Notes: a model not told the origin generated them from the sequence alone. A stretch of 64,000 bases of DNA from BOG-1184 sp049514575 (GCA_049514575.1 JBEKUX010000001.1:62001-126000); one strand, 5' to 3'; positions 25,663 to 34,570 are shown, counted from the stretch's first letter. Translations and numbers: made by a program.

Positions 25663-26109
25663 ATGCGATTATACCGGATTTTAATGATTATGGTCATGGC
25701 GGCAGCGGTTATATGGGCTGCAGATACAAAGAAATATGTCCAGCCTAAAGAGAGTAATACCGGCGTTTATAAAAACCAGGTCCGCCAGGTGTACGAACAG
25801 CCCATTTTCAAGGTAGGACCGGATGACCGCCTGCTGATTATTGACTCAAAAGGCGACAGCTACAAGGTGCAGAATGTCGACGGTCAGACCGGGTGGGTGG
25901 AAAAGAAGCTCGTCGTTTCCATCGGCAAAAGCAAGACGTTTGTGTTCGATAACGCCGAGGTGGTCGGGTATCTCGATAACCCGACGCCGGTGTACATCCT
26001 CGACAGCGATGACCCGAACGCGGAACGCATCTATCTGGACCGGTCGTTCAAAGACGCTTTGCGCGAAAATGTTGACAAAGAAACGACCGAGCGCCAGGCA
26101 GCGAAGTAA
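25663..26109 (+). CDS. Exported SH3-like domain protein
   Basis: A 148-residue protein with a signal peptide (positive start, hydrophobic 5-19, cut near WAAD). Residues about 55-87 (DRLLIIDSKGDSYKVQNVDG, then TGWVEKKLV) have the look of a bacterial SH3 domain, a fold often used to bind cell wall peptides. The C-terminal part contains FVFDNAEVVGYLDNPTPVY, which I do not recognise. It is a single-gene unit with its own promoter. The role is unknown; periplasmic location is inferred. The following 220 bases to rpmB hold only a small hairpin (GTCTC/GAGAC near 26211). Confidence 0.6.
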   Translation: MRLYRILMIMVMAAAVIWAADTKKYVQPKESNTGVYKNQVRQVYEQPIFKVGPDDRLLIIDSKGDSYKVQNVDGQTGWVEKKLVVSIGKSKTFVFDNAEVVGYLDNPTPVYILDSDDPNAERIYLDRSFKDALRENVDKETTERQAAK

Positions 26110-26329
26110 CGTACTACCCGAAAGAGCGGAAACCGAACGGAGAGAAAGCGGCAATGCGTTTCTTTCCGTTTTTTTTGTTTTCTCTTCCCGCGGGAACATC
26201 CATAATCGTCTCTCGGCGAGACAATGATAGGGGATAAAACCCGGAGAAGTGATTGATAACCGTTTGACACTACCTTCCGCAAAAGATATTTTTCTGGCCG
26301 CTTTTTATACCTGCACTGCTGGAGGAACA

Positions 26330-26512
26330 ATGGCGAAGACCTGTGCTATTTGCGGAAAACATCCGCAGTCCGGAAGAACGATTTCCCACGCGCATAACGT
26401 TAATCCGCGTATCTATTATCCCAACCTGCGGACCATACGCAGGGTGAAGGACGGCACGCCGGAACGGATCAAGGTGTGCATGAAGTGCCTCAAGGCCATG
26501 GCAAAGACCTGA
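26330..26512 (+). CDS. rpmB: 50S ribosomal protein L28
   Basis: L28 is a small protein of the large ribosomal subunit. The 60-residue product shows the family start MAKTCAICGKHPQSGRTISH and the RIKVCMKCLKAM end, with two CxxC pairs that mark the zinc-binding form. GGAGGA precedes the ATG by 6 bases, which fixes the start although the frame is open further upstream. Confidence 0.95.
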   Translation: MAKTCAICGKHPQSGRTISHAHNVNPRIYYPNLRTIRRVKDGTPERIKVCMKCLKAMAKT

Positions 26513-26543
26513 CCGCTCAAACTGATCACGGCCGCAGGTAATT

Positions 26544-27449
26544 TTATTTCCACTCCAGCTCAGGGTGAACCGCCCGCGTCATGGCTTCAAGAACATCAAT
26601 GAACCGCGGCCCGGGAATCACCGAATAATCCTGTTCAAAAACATATACCCGCCTGTTTCTGACCGCCTCAATGGTTGCCACGCTGTTCCATTGCGCGAGG
26701 ATTGAATCCCTGCTTTGTTTTTTTCCGGCCCGGCCGGGCAGCAGGTCGATGATGATCCGAGGATTCAGCTGATACATCCCTTCGATTGATACCACCGGAT
26801 ACGCGGCTGCCGCGCCGGTGTATGCATTCACGCCGCCCGCAAGCGAGATCATTTCGTCATAAAACGTATTTTTGCCGGCTATGTAACACTCGGTGAACAT
26901 ATCCGCATTACGGTCGACCGAAATCATGACCCGCGGCCGGGCAAGGCCGGTTGTCAAGTTTCTGATACGGGCCATCCTTGCCGCGATATCGTTCACAAGC
27001 CTGTTCGCCGCCTGTCCGGCGCCGCAGGCATTCCCGATTGTCGTAATGGAACCCATGATTCCTGCAATACCGGTATGGTCGACCGCCAGCGTGTGTATTC
27101 CCAGCATCCGTAAATGTTCCCTAGCCGCCGTGTGCGCCGTGAGCATGATCACGAGATCGGGTTGCAGCCGCACGATCTCCTCATAGTTCGGATCATAATA
27201 GCCTCCCACAATGGTTTTGTGCGTTGCCTCGGGAGGATAACTGCAATACCGGGTGACGCCGATCACCCGGCCGCCGAGACCGAGGTCGAACAGTATCTCC
27301 GTAACGCTCGGGGCAAGCGAGACGATGCGGCAATAGCTTTTGTTTGTGCTGTTGCCGCTGCTGTCGGCCGGAGTATTTGCCGGCAATGGCCGGAATAAAA
27401 TCCCCGAAACCACAAGTATGCTGATTGCAAAAACGATGATTTTTTTCAT
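26544..27449 (-). CDS. btuF: Periplasmic cobalamin-binding protein, BtuF-like
   Basis: A 301-residue substrate-binding protein of the helical-backbone (TroA/BtuF) type, exported by an N-terminal signal sequence. RIVSLAPSVTEILFDLGLG, VGGYYDPNYEEIVRLQPDLVI and NRRVYVFEQDY are typical of BtuF and related siderophore/cobalamin receptors. It lies 27 bases downstream of btuB, and the cobalamin riboswitches ahead of btuB argue strongly that corrinoids are the ligand. The matching permease and ATPase (btuC, btuD) are not in the window. Confidence 0.88.
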   Translation of the reverse strand: MKKIIVFAISILVVSGILFRPLPANTPADSSGNSTNKSYCRIVSLAPSVTEILFDLGLGGRVIGVTRYCSYPPEATHKTIVGGYYDPNYEEIVRLQPDLVIMLTAHTAAREHLRMLGIHTLAVDHTGIAGIMGSITTIGNACGAGQAANRLVNDIAARMARIRNLTTGLARPRVMISVDRNADMFTECYIAGKNTFYDEMISLAGGVNAYTGAAAAYPVVSIEGMYQLNPRIIIDLLPGRAGKKQSRDSILAQWNSVATIEAVRNRRVYVFEQDYSVIPGPRFIDVLEAMTRAVHPELEWK

Positions 27450-27476
27450 TCTTCTTCCGGCCTTGCCGGTCCTTTT

Positions 27477-29384
27477 TTAAAAACTCAGTTTCAGACTCAG
27501 GCGGTGCTCTCTGCCCGGCAGCGGATAGCCTTCGTTGGTTACGTGCTGTTCGTCGGTAAGGTTCAGGATATCGTACACAAGACGCGCGTCGCCGTCCTCT
27601 CCCACCGAAGCGATTTTGATACCGAGATTTGCATCAAAAATCGTGCTCGCAGGCAGCTGCCCGGTATTTGATTCATCAGTAAATACCTCGCTTGAATACC
27701 TGACCGTAATGCCGAAAGTGATACGGCCCGCCTCGAGAGCGTTCGTATAGGTCGCCGCATATCGCGGCCGGTAAATAAGCGTCTTACCAGTGTTAGCATC
27801 CCGGGCAAGGCTATAGGCACAATCGAAGGACGTTGCATACATTTTAAAAAGCCGCAGCTGCGTACTGATTTTACAACCCCGGATGGTCGCAGCAGCAACA
27901 TTCACCGGTGTCCAGACAAAATCCGGACGCGGCTCCCAGATGATCATGTCATTAAGCCGCATTCTGAAATAGGTAATGCGTCCGCTGTAGTCTATAGCAG
28001 CAACGCGGTGGTGGAGCTGTGCGCCAATGTCCCAGTCAACACTGCGCTCGGGCTTCAGGTGCGGATTGCCGATTGACCAGGCATCCTGCGGCCAGTAGAG
28101 ATCGCTGAATGCGGGACTTTTAAAGGCATTCCCGATATTAAAAAAAAGCGAAGGTTCCGCCGGCACTTTCCAGGTAGCAATCAGTCCGGCTTTTCCATCC
28201 AGCGCTCCTTTAAAAATGCTCGAATAATCGTAGCGCACCGCCGGCGTTTCCCGGAAGACCAAGTCCTGCACCGATTGTTCCAGGATACCGCTCGCAAAGA
28301 CGCTTCCCTGGTTTCCCGTATGGTGTCCATATTCGTTACTTATGGCAGACTGAAACAAACCCTGCATCCCGGTGGTGAGCAGCTGTTTCCCAAATGTAAA
28401 ATCCTGAACAAGCTCAAGGCTGCCGTTTCTGTCGGTGTTCCAGCTCTCCTGCGAAACGCTCCGATAATGAAGGTAATCGTAACCGAAGGAGGAGTTCGCC
28501 CGTAATGTCAGGAATTCTCCGGCTGTCCATCTGCCGTTAAGCCCGATATAGCTTATCGTTTGTCGAGTGTTGTTCGTGTCCGGAAAATCGGTCGATCCCG
28601 GTCCATCGGCATTGCGCCCGCTCAAGCTGCCGGACAGGGTGACTGCAACGCTGCTGTCATTGTAGCCGATTTTCGGATGAATCCCCCAGTCCATATAACC
28701 ATTATGTTCTCTCTCTTGGAAACTATTGTTTAAACCCTCGTATTCATATTTTCCGTCCGATTTCCTCAAATCGGCGCCGAACAGCCATTCGATTCCCTGC
28801 AATTTCTGGCCAAGGCAAAGGTTATAGCACTGGCCATCCAGACGCGGTTCATTGTCCTGCGGTTCATACGATGCTGCGGTCGCAGAAAAACTGCCGGAGA
28901 GCTTTTCGGACACCGGCTTCTTCGTGATGATATTGACCACGCCTCCCACCGCATCCATGCCGTAGAGCGCCGATTGGCCGCCCTCCACGATCTCGATTCT
29001 TTCTATCATTTCGGGAGAAAGACCTCCCAGGTCGCCGTCAATCGTACCGATGCGCTGCCCATCGACAAGCACGAGCGTCCGCTCTGACCCGGCGCCGCGC
29101 AGGCTGACGGTTTTTACCGCGCCCCCGCCGTTGTCCGCAAACCACGCGGGAATGCTCGCCGCCAGCATTTCGGCCACACTTTTCGAACTGCGACCGCTCT
29201 GCTTCTCGACATCGATCTCCTTATGGTCGTCTGCCACCCACTCCGACGGCTGCTCCCTTCTTGTCGCGGTCACCACAATGGTGTACGGATGGCCTGAATC
29301 AGCAAGCGAGACGGTATCCTGAGCAAATGCGAAGATAGGAAACAAAAAAATTACTGCGGAAGAAATACATGCTTTGGCGTTCAT
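27477..29384 (-). CDS. btuB: TonB-dependent cobalamin receptor, BtuB-like
   Basis: An outer-membrane receptor of 635 residues. It begins with a signal peptide ending FAFAQD, followed by a TonB-box-like PYTIVVTATRRE, a plug domain (about 35-155: VSLRGAGSERTLVLVDGQRIG, GGQSALYGMDAVGGVVNII) and a 22-strand-type barrel ending in aromatic LSLKLSF. AAAGGAA lies 6 bases before the ATG. Two cobalamin riboswitches and a terminator upstream show that it is repressed by vitamin B12. It leads a btuB-btuF operon. Confidence 0.93.
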   Translation of the reverse strand: MNAKACISSAVIFLFPIFAFAQDTVSLADSGHPYTIVVTATRREQPSEWVADDHKEIDVEKQSGRSSKSVAEMLAASIPAWFADNGGGAVKTVSLRGAGSERTLVLVDGQRIGTIDGDLGGLSPEMIERIEIVEGGQSALYGMDAVGGVVNIITKKPVSEKLSGSFSATAASYEPQDNEPRLDGQCYNLCLGQKLQGIEWLFGADLRKSDGKYEYEGLNNSFQEREHNGYMDWGIHPKIGYNDSSVAVTLSGSLSGRNADGPGSTDFPDTNNTRQTISYIGLNGRWTAGEFLTLRANSSFGYDYLHYRSVSQESWNTDRNGSLELVQDFTFGKQLLTTGMQGLFQSAISNEYGHHTGNQGSVFASGILEQSVQDLVFRETPAVRYDYSSIFKGALDGKAGLIATWKVPAEPSLFFNIGNAFKSPAFSDLYWPQDAWSIGNPHLKPERSVDWDIGAQLHHRVAAIDYSGRITYFRMRLNDMIIWEPRPDFVWTPVNVAAATIRGCKISTQLRLFKMYATSFDCAYSLARDANTGKTLIYRPRYAATYTNALEAGRITFGITVRYSSEVFTDESNTGQLPASTIFDANLGIKIASVGEDGDARLVYDILNLTDEQHVTNEGYPLPGREHRLSLKLSF

Positions 29385-29435
29385 TGATATTTCCTTTCCC
29401 CCTCGGGAGAGAATGGTTAAGGTGGTACTCCGAAA

Positions 29436-29561
29436 CAGGTTTCCTGACTTTCGTTCATCCTAATCGCCGCGTCTTCCCATTCCGTCTAACAACGGAACAG
29501 TGACGTATGGTGCGGCTTTCGTCCCGAATACAGTCGCGGGGCGGTGGAAGCTTATAACCTG
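29436..29561 (-). promoter_or_regulatory. Cobalamin riboswitch, proximal copy
   Basis: On the minus strand the RNA shows the class signatures in order: CCCCGCGACTGTA, GACGAAAGCC, CGTCACTGTTCCG, GGAATGGGAAGACGCGGCGA, AGGATGAACG and the B12-box-like AAGTCAGGAAACCTG. The closing stem is CAGGTT (29556-29561) with AACCTG (29436-29441). The 5' part is shorter than in the distal copy. It ends about 50 bases before the btuB ATG with no terminator in between, so this copy probably blocks translation. Confidence 0.9.
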
Positions 29562-29655
29562 AATTCAGGTTTTTCTTCCTTCCCTGAATCGGTGCATGGA
29601 ATTTATTACAGCACCTGCTTTTTAAATGCCGTCAGGCCTCCTTTCCGTTTTCGGT

Positions 29656-29695
29656 CAAAAAGAAAAGTCCCCGGCTCCATCAGGAACCGGGGACT
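29656..29695 (-). terminator. Terminator between the two cobalamin riboswitches
   Basis: On the minus strand AGTCCCCGG pairs with CCGGGGACT (stem extended inside by GAACC/GGCTC-like pairs) and is followed by TTTTCTTTTT. Placed 70 bases after the distal riboswitch, it is the natural expression platform for B12-dependent termination. Confidence 0.85.
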
Positions 29696-29763
29696 CCGTT
29701 TTTATCCCCGTTATATGATACCTCCACGCCCTTTCCTCGGGGCTAAAAGTATCTTTTTTTGTC

Positions 29764-29911
29764 ACAGGCCGTCAGGTCTTCTGGCTTCCGGTTCATCCTA
29801 CTCGCTTCACCTTCCCATCCCGCAAGCGGAACAGTGGTTTATCAGAAGCTTTCGTCCCCGGTTACAGCGGCGGGTCCGCGACGGATTTTCACCGTTTTCC
29901 CTTTTGCCTGT
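29764..29911 (-). promoter_or_regulatory. Cobalamin riboswitch, distal copy
   Basis: A full-size class-I-like cobalamin aptamer on the minus strand: GGGAAAACGGTGAAAATCCG, GGACCCGCCGCTGTAACC, GGGGACGAAAGC, AACCACTGTTCCG, GGGATGGGAAGG, TAGGATGAACCGG and the B12 box AGCCAGAAGACCTGACGG. The closing stem is ACAGGC with GCCTGT (29906-29911 and 29764-29769). It is followed by the terminator at 29656-29695. Confidence 0.95.
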
Positions 29912-29984
29912 TATTCAACGCGCATTAATATCAATTACCACAAGCTGGGCTGTCAAGAAAAAAAACGCTGCGGCGCCGGCGGCT

Positions 29985-30416
29985 TTATTCCAGCCCCTTG
30001 CCCGGAAAAATTTTCGACGTGATGAACCCGCACCGCATACGATAGACAAAGAAATATCCCCACCGGCAAACAGGGTTGGTGTACTGGTCTGCGATCAGGT
30101 GCTGTCCCATCCCGATGAAAATGCCGATGGAAATTTCGCTGCCGAGCGACAGGGCCGGAAGAACGGCAAGCAGTGCGAGCCACTCCCAGGCGTGCAGCGG
30201 AAGCACCACCTTCCGGTAAAGGGTGTTATGGAACGAATCGAAGAAAAAACGCACGTCCCACCGGAAACCGTACTCGCGCAGGTAGTCGAACACATGGTCG
30301 AGGTCGACCAGGATGCCCGAAACAAGGGCCGCCGCTGCCATTGCCGCGGACCGGTACAGCGCATAGACCGCGAGGGCAACGGATAGCGAAAGTCCGATAT
30401 GGTGGTGTACCTTCAT
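29985..30416 (-). CDS. Membrane protein of the metal-dependent hydrolase (DUF457/YbcI-like) type
   Basis: 143 residues with three or four predicted membrane segments. The N-terminal MKVHHHIGLSLSVAL and GILVDLDHVFDYLRE, followed by NTLYRKVVLPLHAWEW and GMGQHLIADQYTN, reproduce the spaced His/Asp pattern of YbcI/YdjM-like membrane hydrolases, which probably bind a metal. No substrate is known for most of this group. It lies upstream of the cobalamin riboswitches on the same strand; the 70-base gap contains no clear terminator. Confidence 0.65.
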   Translation of the reverse strand: MKVHHHIGLSLSVALAVYALYRSAAMAAAALVSGILVDLDHVFDYLREYGFRWDVRFFFDSFHNTLYRKVVLPLHAWEWLALLAVLPALSLGSEISIGIFIGMGQHLIADQYTNPVCRWGYFFVYRMRCGFITSKIFPGKGLE

Positions 30417-30562
30417 ACGTTACAAGCTACAAGTCAAAAGTTTCAAGTTTTAAGAAGTGCTGATTTGAAATTCGGCGGCCACGACATTTTGATGTTGTAG
30501 ATAATAATAACCAATTTAACTATTTCTTAGATTTTTTATCTTCGAGTTGTGATAAAGAAAGC

Positions 30563-31144
30563 TTATTTCTTTTTAGGTTCCTTGTTTTTTATTCTTGATG
30601 GAAATTCAAAAACAAATTTTAATAGCATTTCAGAAAATGATAATAACTCTTTTGCTTCCTCCTCAGTCATAATCTTGATTTCATGAGTTGCTTCATTACC
30701 TTTTTTCCGAATATGATCGACCCATTCTTTTCCATCAGGAGGAACAAAGTTTTTGTCTGATAAAAAATCAACATAGTCAATAAAATTTAACCCTTTCTCT
30801 GCTCCCTTAGAAATGGCAATATTCATTAATAATTTTCTGCAACATAAAACCGATGCTGTAAAAGAATTTGCAGAAAAACATTTTCTGGCTTCATCATAAA
30901 TATTTTGAACGTTTTTATCAGTTATACCGTCTACAGTATTACCATAAACTGGCCCCGGAAATTGATATCCTTGAAGGTCAAAAAAAGTTGGTTTCTCACA
31001 CCTATGACAGATATAAATCTTAATTACATTTTCATAATCATCTTTGCCATAATATCCGACATTCGATGCAATATCATTACCACAATATCCACATACATAT
31101 TGAAATGAATTAAGTTCTAACAGATGATTCCAAGTGTATCTCAT
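30563..31144 (-). CDS. DUF4145 domain protein with zinc ribbon
   Basis: A 193-residue protein. The start at 31144 (MRYTWNHLLEL) is preferred because GGGGAGG stands 9 bases upstream of it; an ATG at 31162 would put that ribosome site inside the gene. Residues about 17-50 carry two CxxC pairs (CGYCGND and CHRCEKP), a zinc ribbon. The rest matches DUF4145 (YDEARKCFSANSFTASVLCCRKLL, HIRKKGNEATHE, LLSFSEMLLKFVFE). DUF4145 proteins are common near restriction and other defence genes, but their activity is unclear. The gene is AT-rich compared with its neighbours and is the last of a three-gene set. Confidence 0.75.
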   Translation of the reverse strand: MRYTWNHLLELNSFQYVCGYCGNDIASNVGYYGKDDYENVIKIYICHRCEKPTFFDLQGYQFPGPVYGNTVDGITDKNVQNIYDEARKCFSANSFTASVLCCRKLLMNIAISKGAEKGLNFIDYVDFLSDKNFVPPDGKEWVDHIRKKGNEATHEIKIMTEEEAKELLSFSEMLLKFVFEFPSRIKNKEPKKK

Positions 31145-31227
31145 TTTATTATTCCTCCCCATTGAAGGATGGGCACAAATCCTTTTATACTAATGACCAA
31201 TTTATTAATTGATTTTTATTTTCAGTT

Positions 31228-32019
31228 TCATGAATGCGGCTGTTTTTGACCTATTCCCTGTCCTATTCCCCCAAAGCCTTTTTGATCCACCGAAAAAGAT
31301 TTATGTTTTGCAGATATGGCTAATTGAACTTTTTCAATTTTAATTTTATCGCTTTCTTTGAGTATACCTTTTGAAAGTAATTTTAATAACACATTATCAA
31401 TTTCAATTAACTTACTATAAGTAATACCATAATCTTTGGGTGTAATACTTATCTTATTAATTTTATCAATTGGCATATCTTGAAACAAGCGAAGAGCACT
31501 TGAACAATTAATACTATTATAAAGTTCTTCTGGAGAATTGATGTCGCCGAGCAATAAATCTAACGTTGCATAATACATATAAAAATTTGGTGAATCTTTC
31601 ATTAATTTTATATTTAACTTAATATCAGAAAGAAAATTTGAATACATATCTTCTTGTGTTAGTTTATAATATCTTTCTTGCAAACGTTCAATACTTTTTT
31701 CAGTAATTGTAAATCTCATTTCCATTATTTTGATTTGAGCATTAGTTACATCTTTAAGTGTTTTTTCAGTATTGATTATTCTGGTTTCAAGTTCCTTTTC
31801 TCGTATTTTAATGTTTCTTTGTTGGTAATAATTAATTAAAAGGGGTAGCCCAATGCCTACCAATCCGGCGAAGAAGAAAAAAGCCATAAATATTTGATTA
31901 TATGATCTATTGTAGATGTTATCTATTTTATCCACAATATCAATATGATTCATAGACATAATAGTATCATGAACAAGCCTGATTACTGTGTCATGAACAA
32001 ACAATGTGTTAATAGGCAT
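31228..32019 (-). CDS. Membrane-anchored coiled-coil protein of unknown function
   Basis: 263 residues. A short N-terminal part is followed by one membrane helix (about residues 43-63, FMAFFFFAGLVGIGLPLLI), then a charged coiled coil (about 66-125, QQRNIKIREKELETRI and on) and a helical C-terminal domain that ends in a Gly/Gln-rich tail. I do not recognise the family. It lies 14 bases downstream of the next membrane gene and 83 bases before the DUF4145 gene, all on the same strand and all AT-rich, so the three were probably acquired together. Confidence 0.55.
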   Translation of the reverse strand: MPINTLFVHDTVIRLVHDTIMSMNHIDIVDKIDNIYNRSYNQIFMAFFFFAGLVGIGLPLLINYYQQRNIKIREKELETRIINTEKTLKDVTNAQIKIMEMRFTITEKSIERLQERYYKLTQEDMYSNFLSDIKLNIKLMKDSPNFYMYYATLDLLLGDINSPEELYNSINCSSALRLFQDMPIDKINKISITPKDYGITYSKLIEIDNVLLKLLSKGILKESDKIKIEKVQLAISAKHKSFSVDQKGFGGIGQGIGQKQPHS

Positions 32020-32033
32020 AAATGACCCCCTAT

Positions 32034-32867
32034 TTATTTCTTTTTTCCTTCGTTTTCAGGTAATGGCGGTAATGATGACGCAGACACTGCTTTAGCTGGT
32101 TTTGATTTAAATCGTTTCCATGCTATCTTTGAAAAAATAAAGAGGGCTGGTAAATAAAGAAGATAAAGTGGCTCATAATAATTATCTGAAAGGAGTTTTG
32201 TGAAAATATGTAAAGTAGAAACTATTAAAATTATGAGTATTGCAAATGTATATAACAAAGTTTCATATAAATCGATGTTTTTTATGTCTGCACGAAAACA
32301 CCATAAGAGGAACAAATACCACAACAGTATAAAAATTAATGAATTAATAAATTGTTCAAACGGAAATCTTTTAGTATTAATAATTTTTTGATTAATTTCC
32401 TTGATTCCAACAATTCTTGCTGATACTTCAAGTGATGGCTTTTCATCACCAAAAAACTGAACTTTAATTTTATCTCCTGAATTTAATAATAATGGTTCAA
32501 TTGTTATTTTATCAGCGTTCTTGATTAATTTAACATCTAAATCTTTTGGCACTTTTTCAATAACACTATAAAGCAAAACTGTTTCAGAAGAAGTTGTAAT
32601 AGTAATAGGTTTTTCAAAATCTTCTTTTTTAATTGAAAAATCGCCGGTGTTTTCAATTTCTAAAAAGCTTACATAGGGATTAGAAAATTTATGCTCACCA
32701 ATAACAATATTTGTCTGTGATTCAATCGGCCCAATATTTTGAATAATTTTTGAAGGTTCAGTTACAGCGTAGGACAATTCTTTTTTCTTAAAAAAATCAT
32801 GTATTTGCGGCCATGAAACAGCAACTAATAGTAAAAGAGGTACTATAAAAGTTAGAAATTTTTTCAT
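32034..32867 (-). CDS. Membrane protein with exposed beta domain, unknown function
   Basis: 277 residues. An N-terminal hydrophobic helix (about 3-20) leads to a domain of roughly 150 residues that looks like a beta sandwich (VSFLEIENTGDFSIKKEDFE, KITIEPLLLNSGDKIKVQFF), resembling the effector-domain-like half seen in some two-gene membrane systems. Two or three more membrane helices follow (about 180-250) and a lysine/proline-rich cytoplasmic tail. No known family is evident. First gene of the AT-rich cassette; a bidirectional terminator lies upstream. Confidence 0.55.
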   Translation of the reverse strand: MKKFLTFIVPLLLLVAVSWPQIHDFFKKKELSYAVTEPSKIIQNIGPIESQTNIVIGEHKFSNPYVSFLEIENTGDFSIKKEDFEKPITITTSSETVLLYSVIEKVPKDLDVKLIKNADKITIEPLLLNSGDKIKVQFFGDEKPSLEVSARIVGIKEINQKIINTKRFPFEQFINSLIFILLWYLFLLWCFRADIKNIDLYETLLYTFAILIILIVSTLHIFTKLLSDNYYEPLYLLYLPALFIFSKIAWKRFKSKPAKAVSASSLPPLPENEGKKK

Positions 32868-32906
32868 AATTGAGGCCCTATCCCTATCAATATAATAAAT
32901 AAAACA

Positions 32907-32944
32907 AACAAGGCCCGGTCAAAGTTCTCTGACGGGGCCTTGTT
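32907..32944. terminator. Bidirectional hairpin upstream of the AT-rich cassette
   Basis: AACAAGGCCCGGTCA (32907-32921) pairs with TGACGGGGCCTTGTT (32930-32944) with one mismatch. A/T-rich flanks on both sides would let it stop comM transcription on the minus strand as well as read-through from the other side. Confidence 0.7.
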
Positions 32945-33028
32945 CATCCTTCCGTTCAAATCTCAATCCACGCGCCATCACCGGAGCGATAATCGGAGAT
33001 GACCATTATGGTGCTGTTCTTTCACCAA

Positions 33029-34570
33029 CTATCCCCCCATCCACAGTTTCCTGTCGAGGCTCCGGTAGTGTATCGCCTCGGCGATATGCGACTGCTGGAT
33101 CATGTCTTTCCCGTCAAGATCGGCGATGGTCCGGGCGACTTTGTGGATCCGGTCGAACGCGCGGGCCGAAAGCCCCATTTTGTCAATGGCGGTCTTGAGG
33201 AGCGTCATGGAGCCCGCGTCGAGTTCGCAGTGGGCCTTCAGGTGCTTTGATTCCATGTGCGCGTTGCAGAAAATTTTCTTCTCGCCCTTGAACCGGGCAA
33301 GCTGCGCCGCGCGGGCAGAGGCCACCTGCGACCGCAGCGAGGCGGAATCCGGGCCCGTGGTTTTCTGCGCCAGTTCGTCGTAGGAGAGCGCCGGCACCTC
33401 GACGTGGATGTCGATTCTGTCAAGAAGCGGACCCGAGATCTTCGACATGTACTTCTGGATCTGGGTCTGCGAGCAGGTGCATTCGTGGCGCGGGTCCGTG
33501 AAGTACCCGCACGGACAGGGGTTGAGCGCGACCGCCAGCATGAAGCGCGCAGGATACGAAAGCGACATGAGGGCGCGTGAAATGGTCACCTTGCCGTCCT
33601 CGAGCGGCTGCCTGAGGTTTTCGAGCACGTTTTTGTTGAACTCCGGGAGCTCGTCGAGAAACAGAACGCCGTGGTGCGAAAGCGACACCTCGCCCGGCCG
33701 CGGGTACGAACCGCCGCCCACAAGCCCAGCGTCGGAAATCGTGTGATGCGGCGAACGGAACGGCCGCGTCGCGAGAAGCGGGGTGCCAGCGTCGAGCAGA
33801 CCGGCGACCGAATGGATCTTGGTGGTTTCGAGCGCCTCGTCGAGCGTCAGGTCGGGCAGGATCGTGGGCAGCCGGCGGGCAAGCATGGTTTTGCCGGAAC
33901 CCGGCGGCCCGATCATCAGGATGTTATGGCCGCCGGCCGCGGCGACGAGCAGGGCGCGCTTGATGTGCTCCTGTCCCTTGACATCGTGAAAATCTATAGG
34001 ATACTGGCGCGCCCGGTTGAAGAGCGAGCCGAGATCGGTGCGGTGCGGCTCGATGACCCGCTTCCCCTGCAGAAACTCAAGCGCCTCGTTGAGGGTCGCC
34101 ACCGGGTACACGGAAACCCCTTCCGCGACCGCGGCCTCCATGGCGTTGTCCGCTGGGACGATCATGCCGGTCATGCCCCGGTCTCGGGCGCAGATGGCCA
34201 TGGACAGCATGCCTTTGATCCTTTTAACGCTTCCGTCAAGCGACAACTCGCCTACGATAAGGTAGCCGCCCGTGGCGTCGAGCCGCACCTGGGCCGACGC
34301 TTCGAGCAGGCCGATCGCAATGGGAAGATCGAAGGCCGACCCCTCCTTGCGGACGTCTGCCGGCGCCATGTTGATCGTCACCTTGCGGGAAGGAAACTCA
34401 AACCCGCTGTTCTTGATGGCAGACATCACCCGTTCGCGCGCTTCGCGGACCGCGCCGTCCGGCAGTCCCACGATCGTAAAACTCGGGAGCATCTCGCTGA
34501 TATCGGCCTCAATGCCGATTTCGATGGCCTCGATGCCCATGACCGCCATTGAACTTATTTTTGACAGCAT
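33029..34570 (-). CDS. comM: YifB/ComM family AAA+ ATPase (Mg-chelatase-like)
   Basis: 513 residues with all family parts: an N-terminal Lon-protease-like fold (VGLPDGAVREARERV, APADVRKEGSAFDLPIA), the AAA+ Walker A MIGPPGSGKTMLARRLP at about residue 220, Walker B VLFLDELPEF, and the C-terminal Mg-chelatase-like part with a CxxC-rich insertion (NPCPCGYF...CTC). ComM is a hexameric helicase that drives branch migration when DNA taken up by natural transformation is integrated. It is transcribed divergently from coaE. Confidence 0.93.
   Translation of the reverse strand: MLSKISSMAVMGIEAIEIGIEADISEMLPSFTIVGLPDGAVREARERVMSAIKNSGFEFPSRKVTINMAPADVRKEGSAFDLPIAIGLLEASAQVRLDATGGYLIVGELSLDGSVKRIKGMLSMAICARDRGMTGMIVPADNAMEAAVAEGVSVYPVATLNEALEFLQGKRVIEPHRTDLGSLFNRARQYPIDFHDVKGQEHIKRALLVAAAGGHNILMIGPPGSGKTMLARRLPTILPDLTLDEALETTKIHSVAGLLDAGTPLLATRPFRSPHHTISDAGLVGGGSYPRPGEVSLSHHGVLFLDELPEFNKNVLENLRQPLEDGKVTISRALMSLSYPARFMLAVALNPCPCGYFTDPRHECTCSQTQIQKYMSKISGPLLDRIDIHVEVPALSYDELAQKTTGPDSASLRSQVASARAAQLARFKGEKKIFCNAHMESKHLKAHCELDAGSMTLLKTAIDKMGLSARAFDRIHKVARTIADLDGKDMIQQSHIAEAIHYRSLDRKLWMGG

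Noticed and set aside
29544..30386. 280-codon plus-strand frame over the cobalamin riboswitch region
   Set aside because: It runs antisense through two clear riboswitches and the membrane hydrolase gene and has no homology; a shadow frame.
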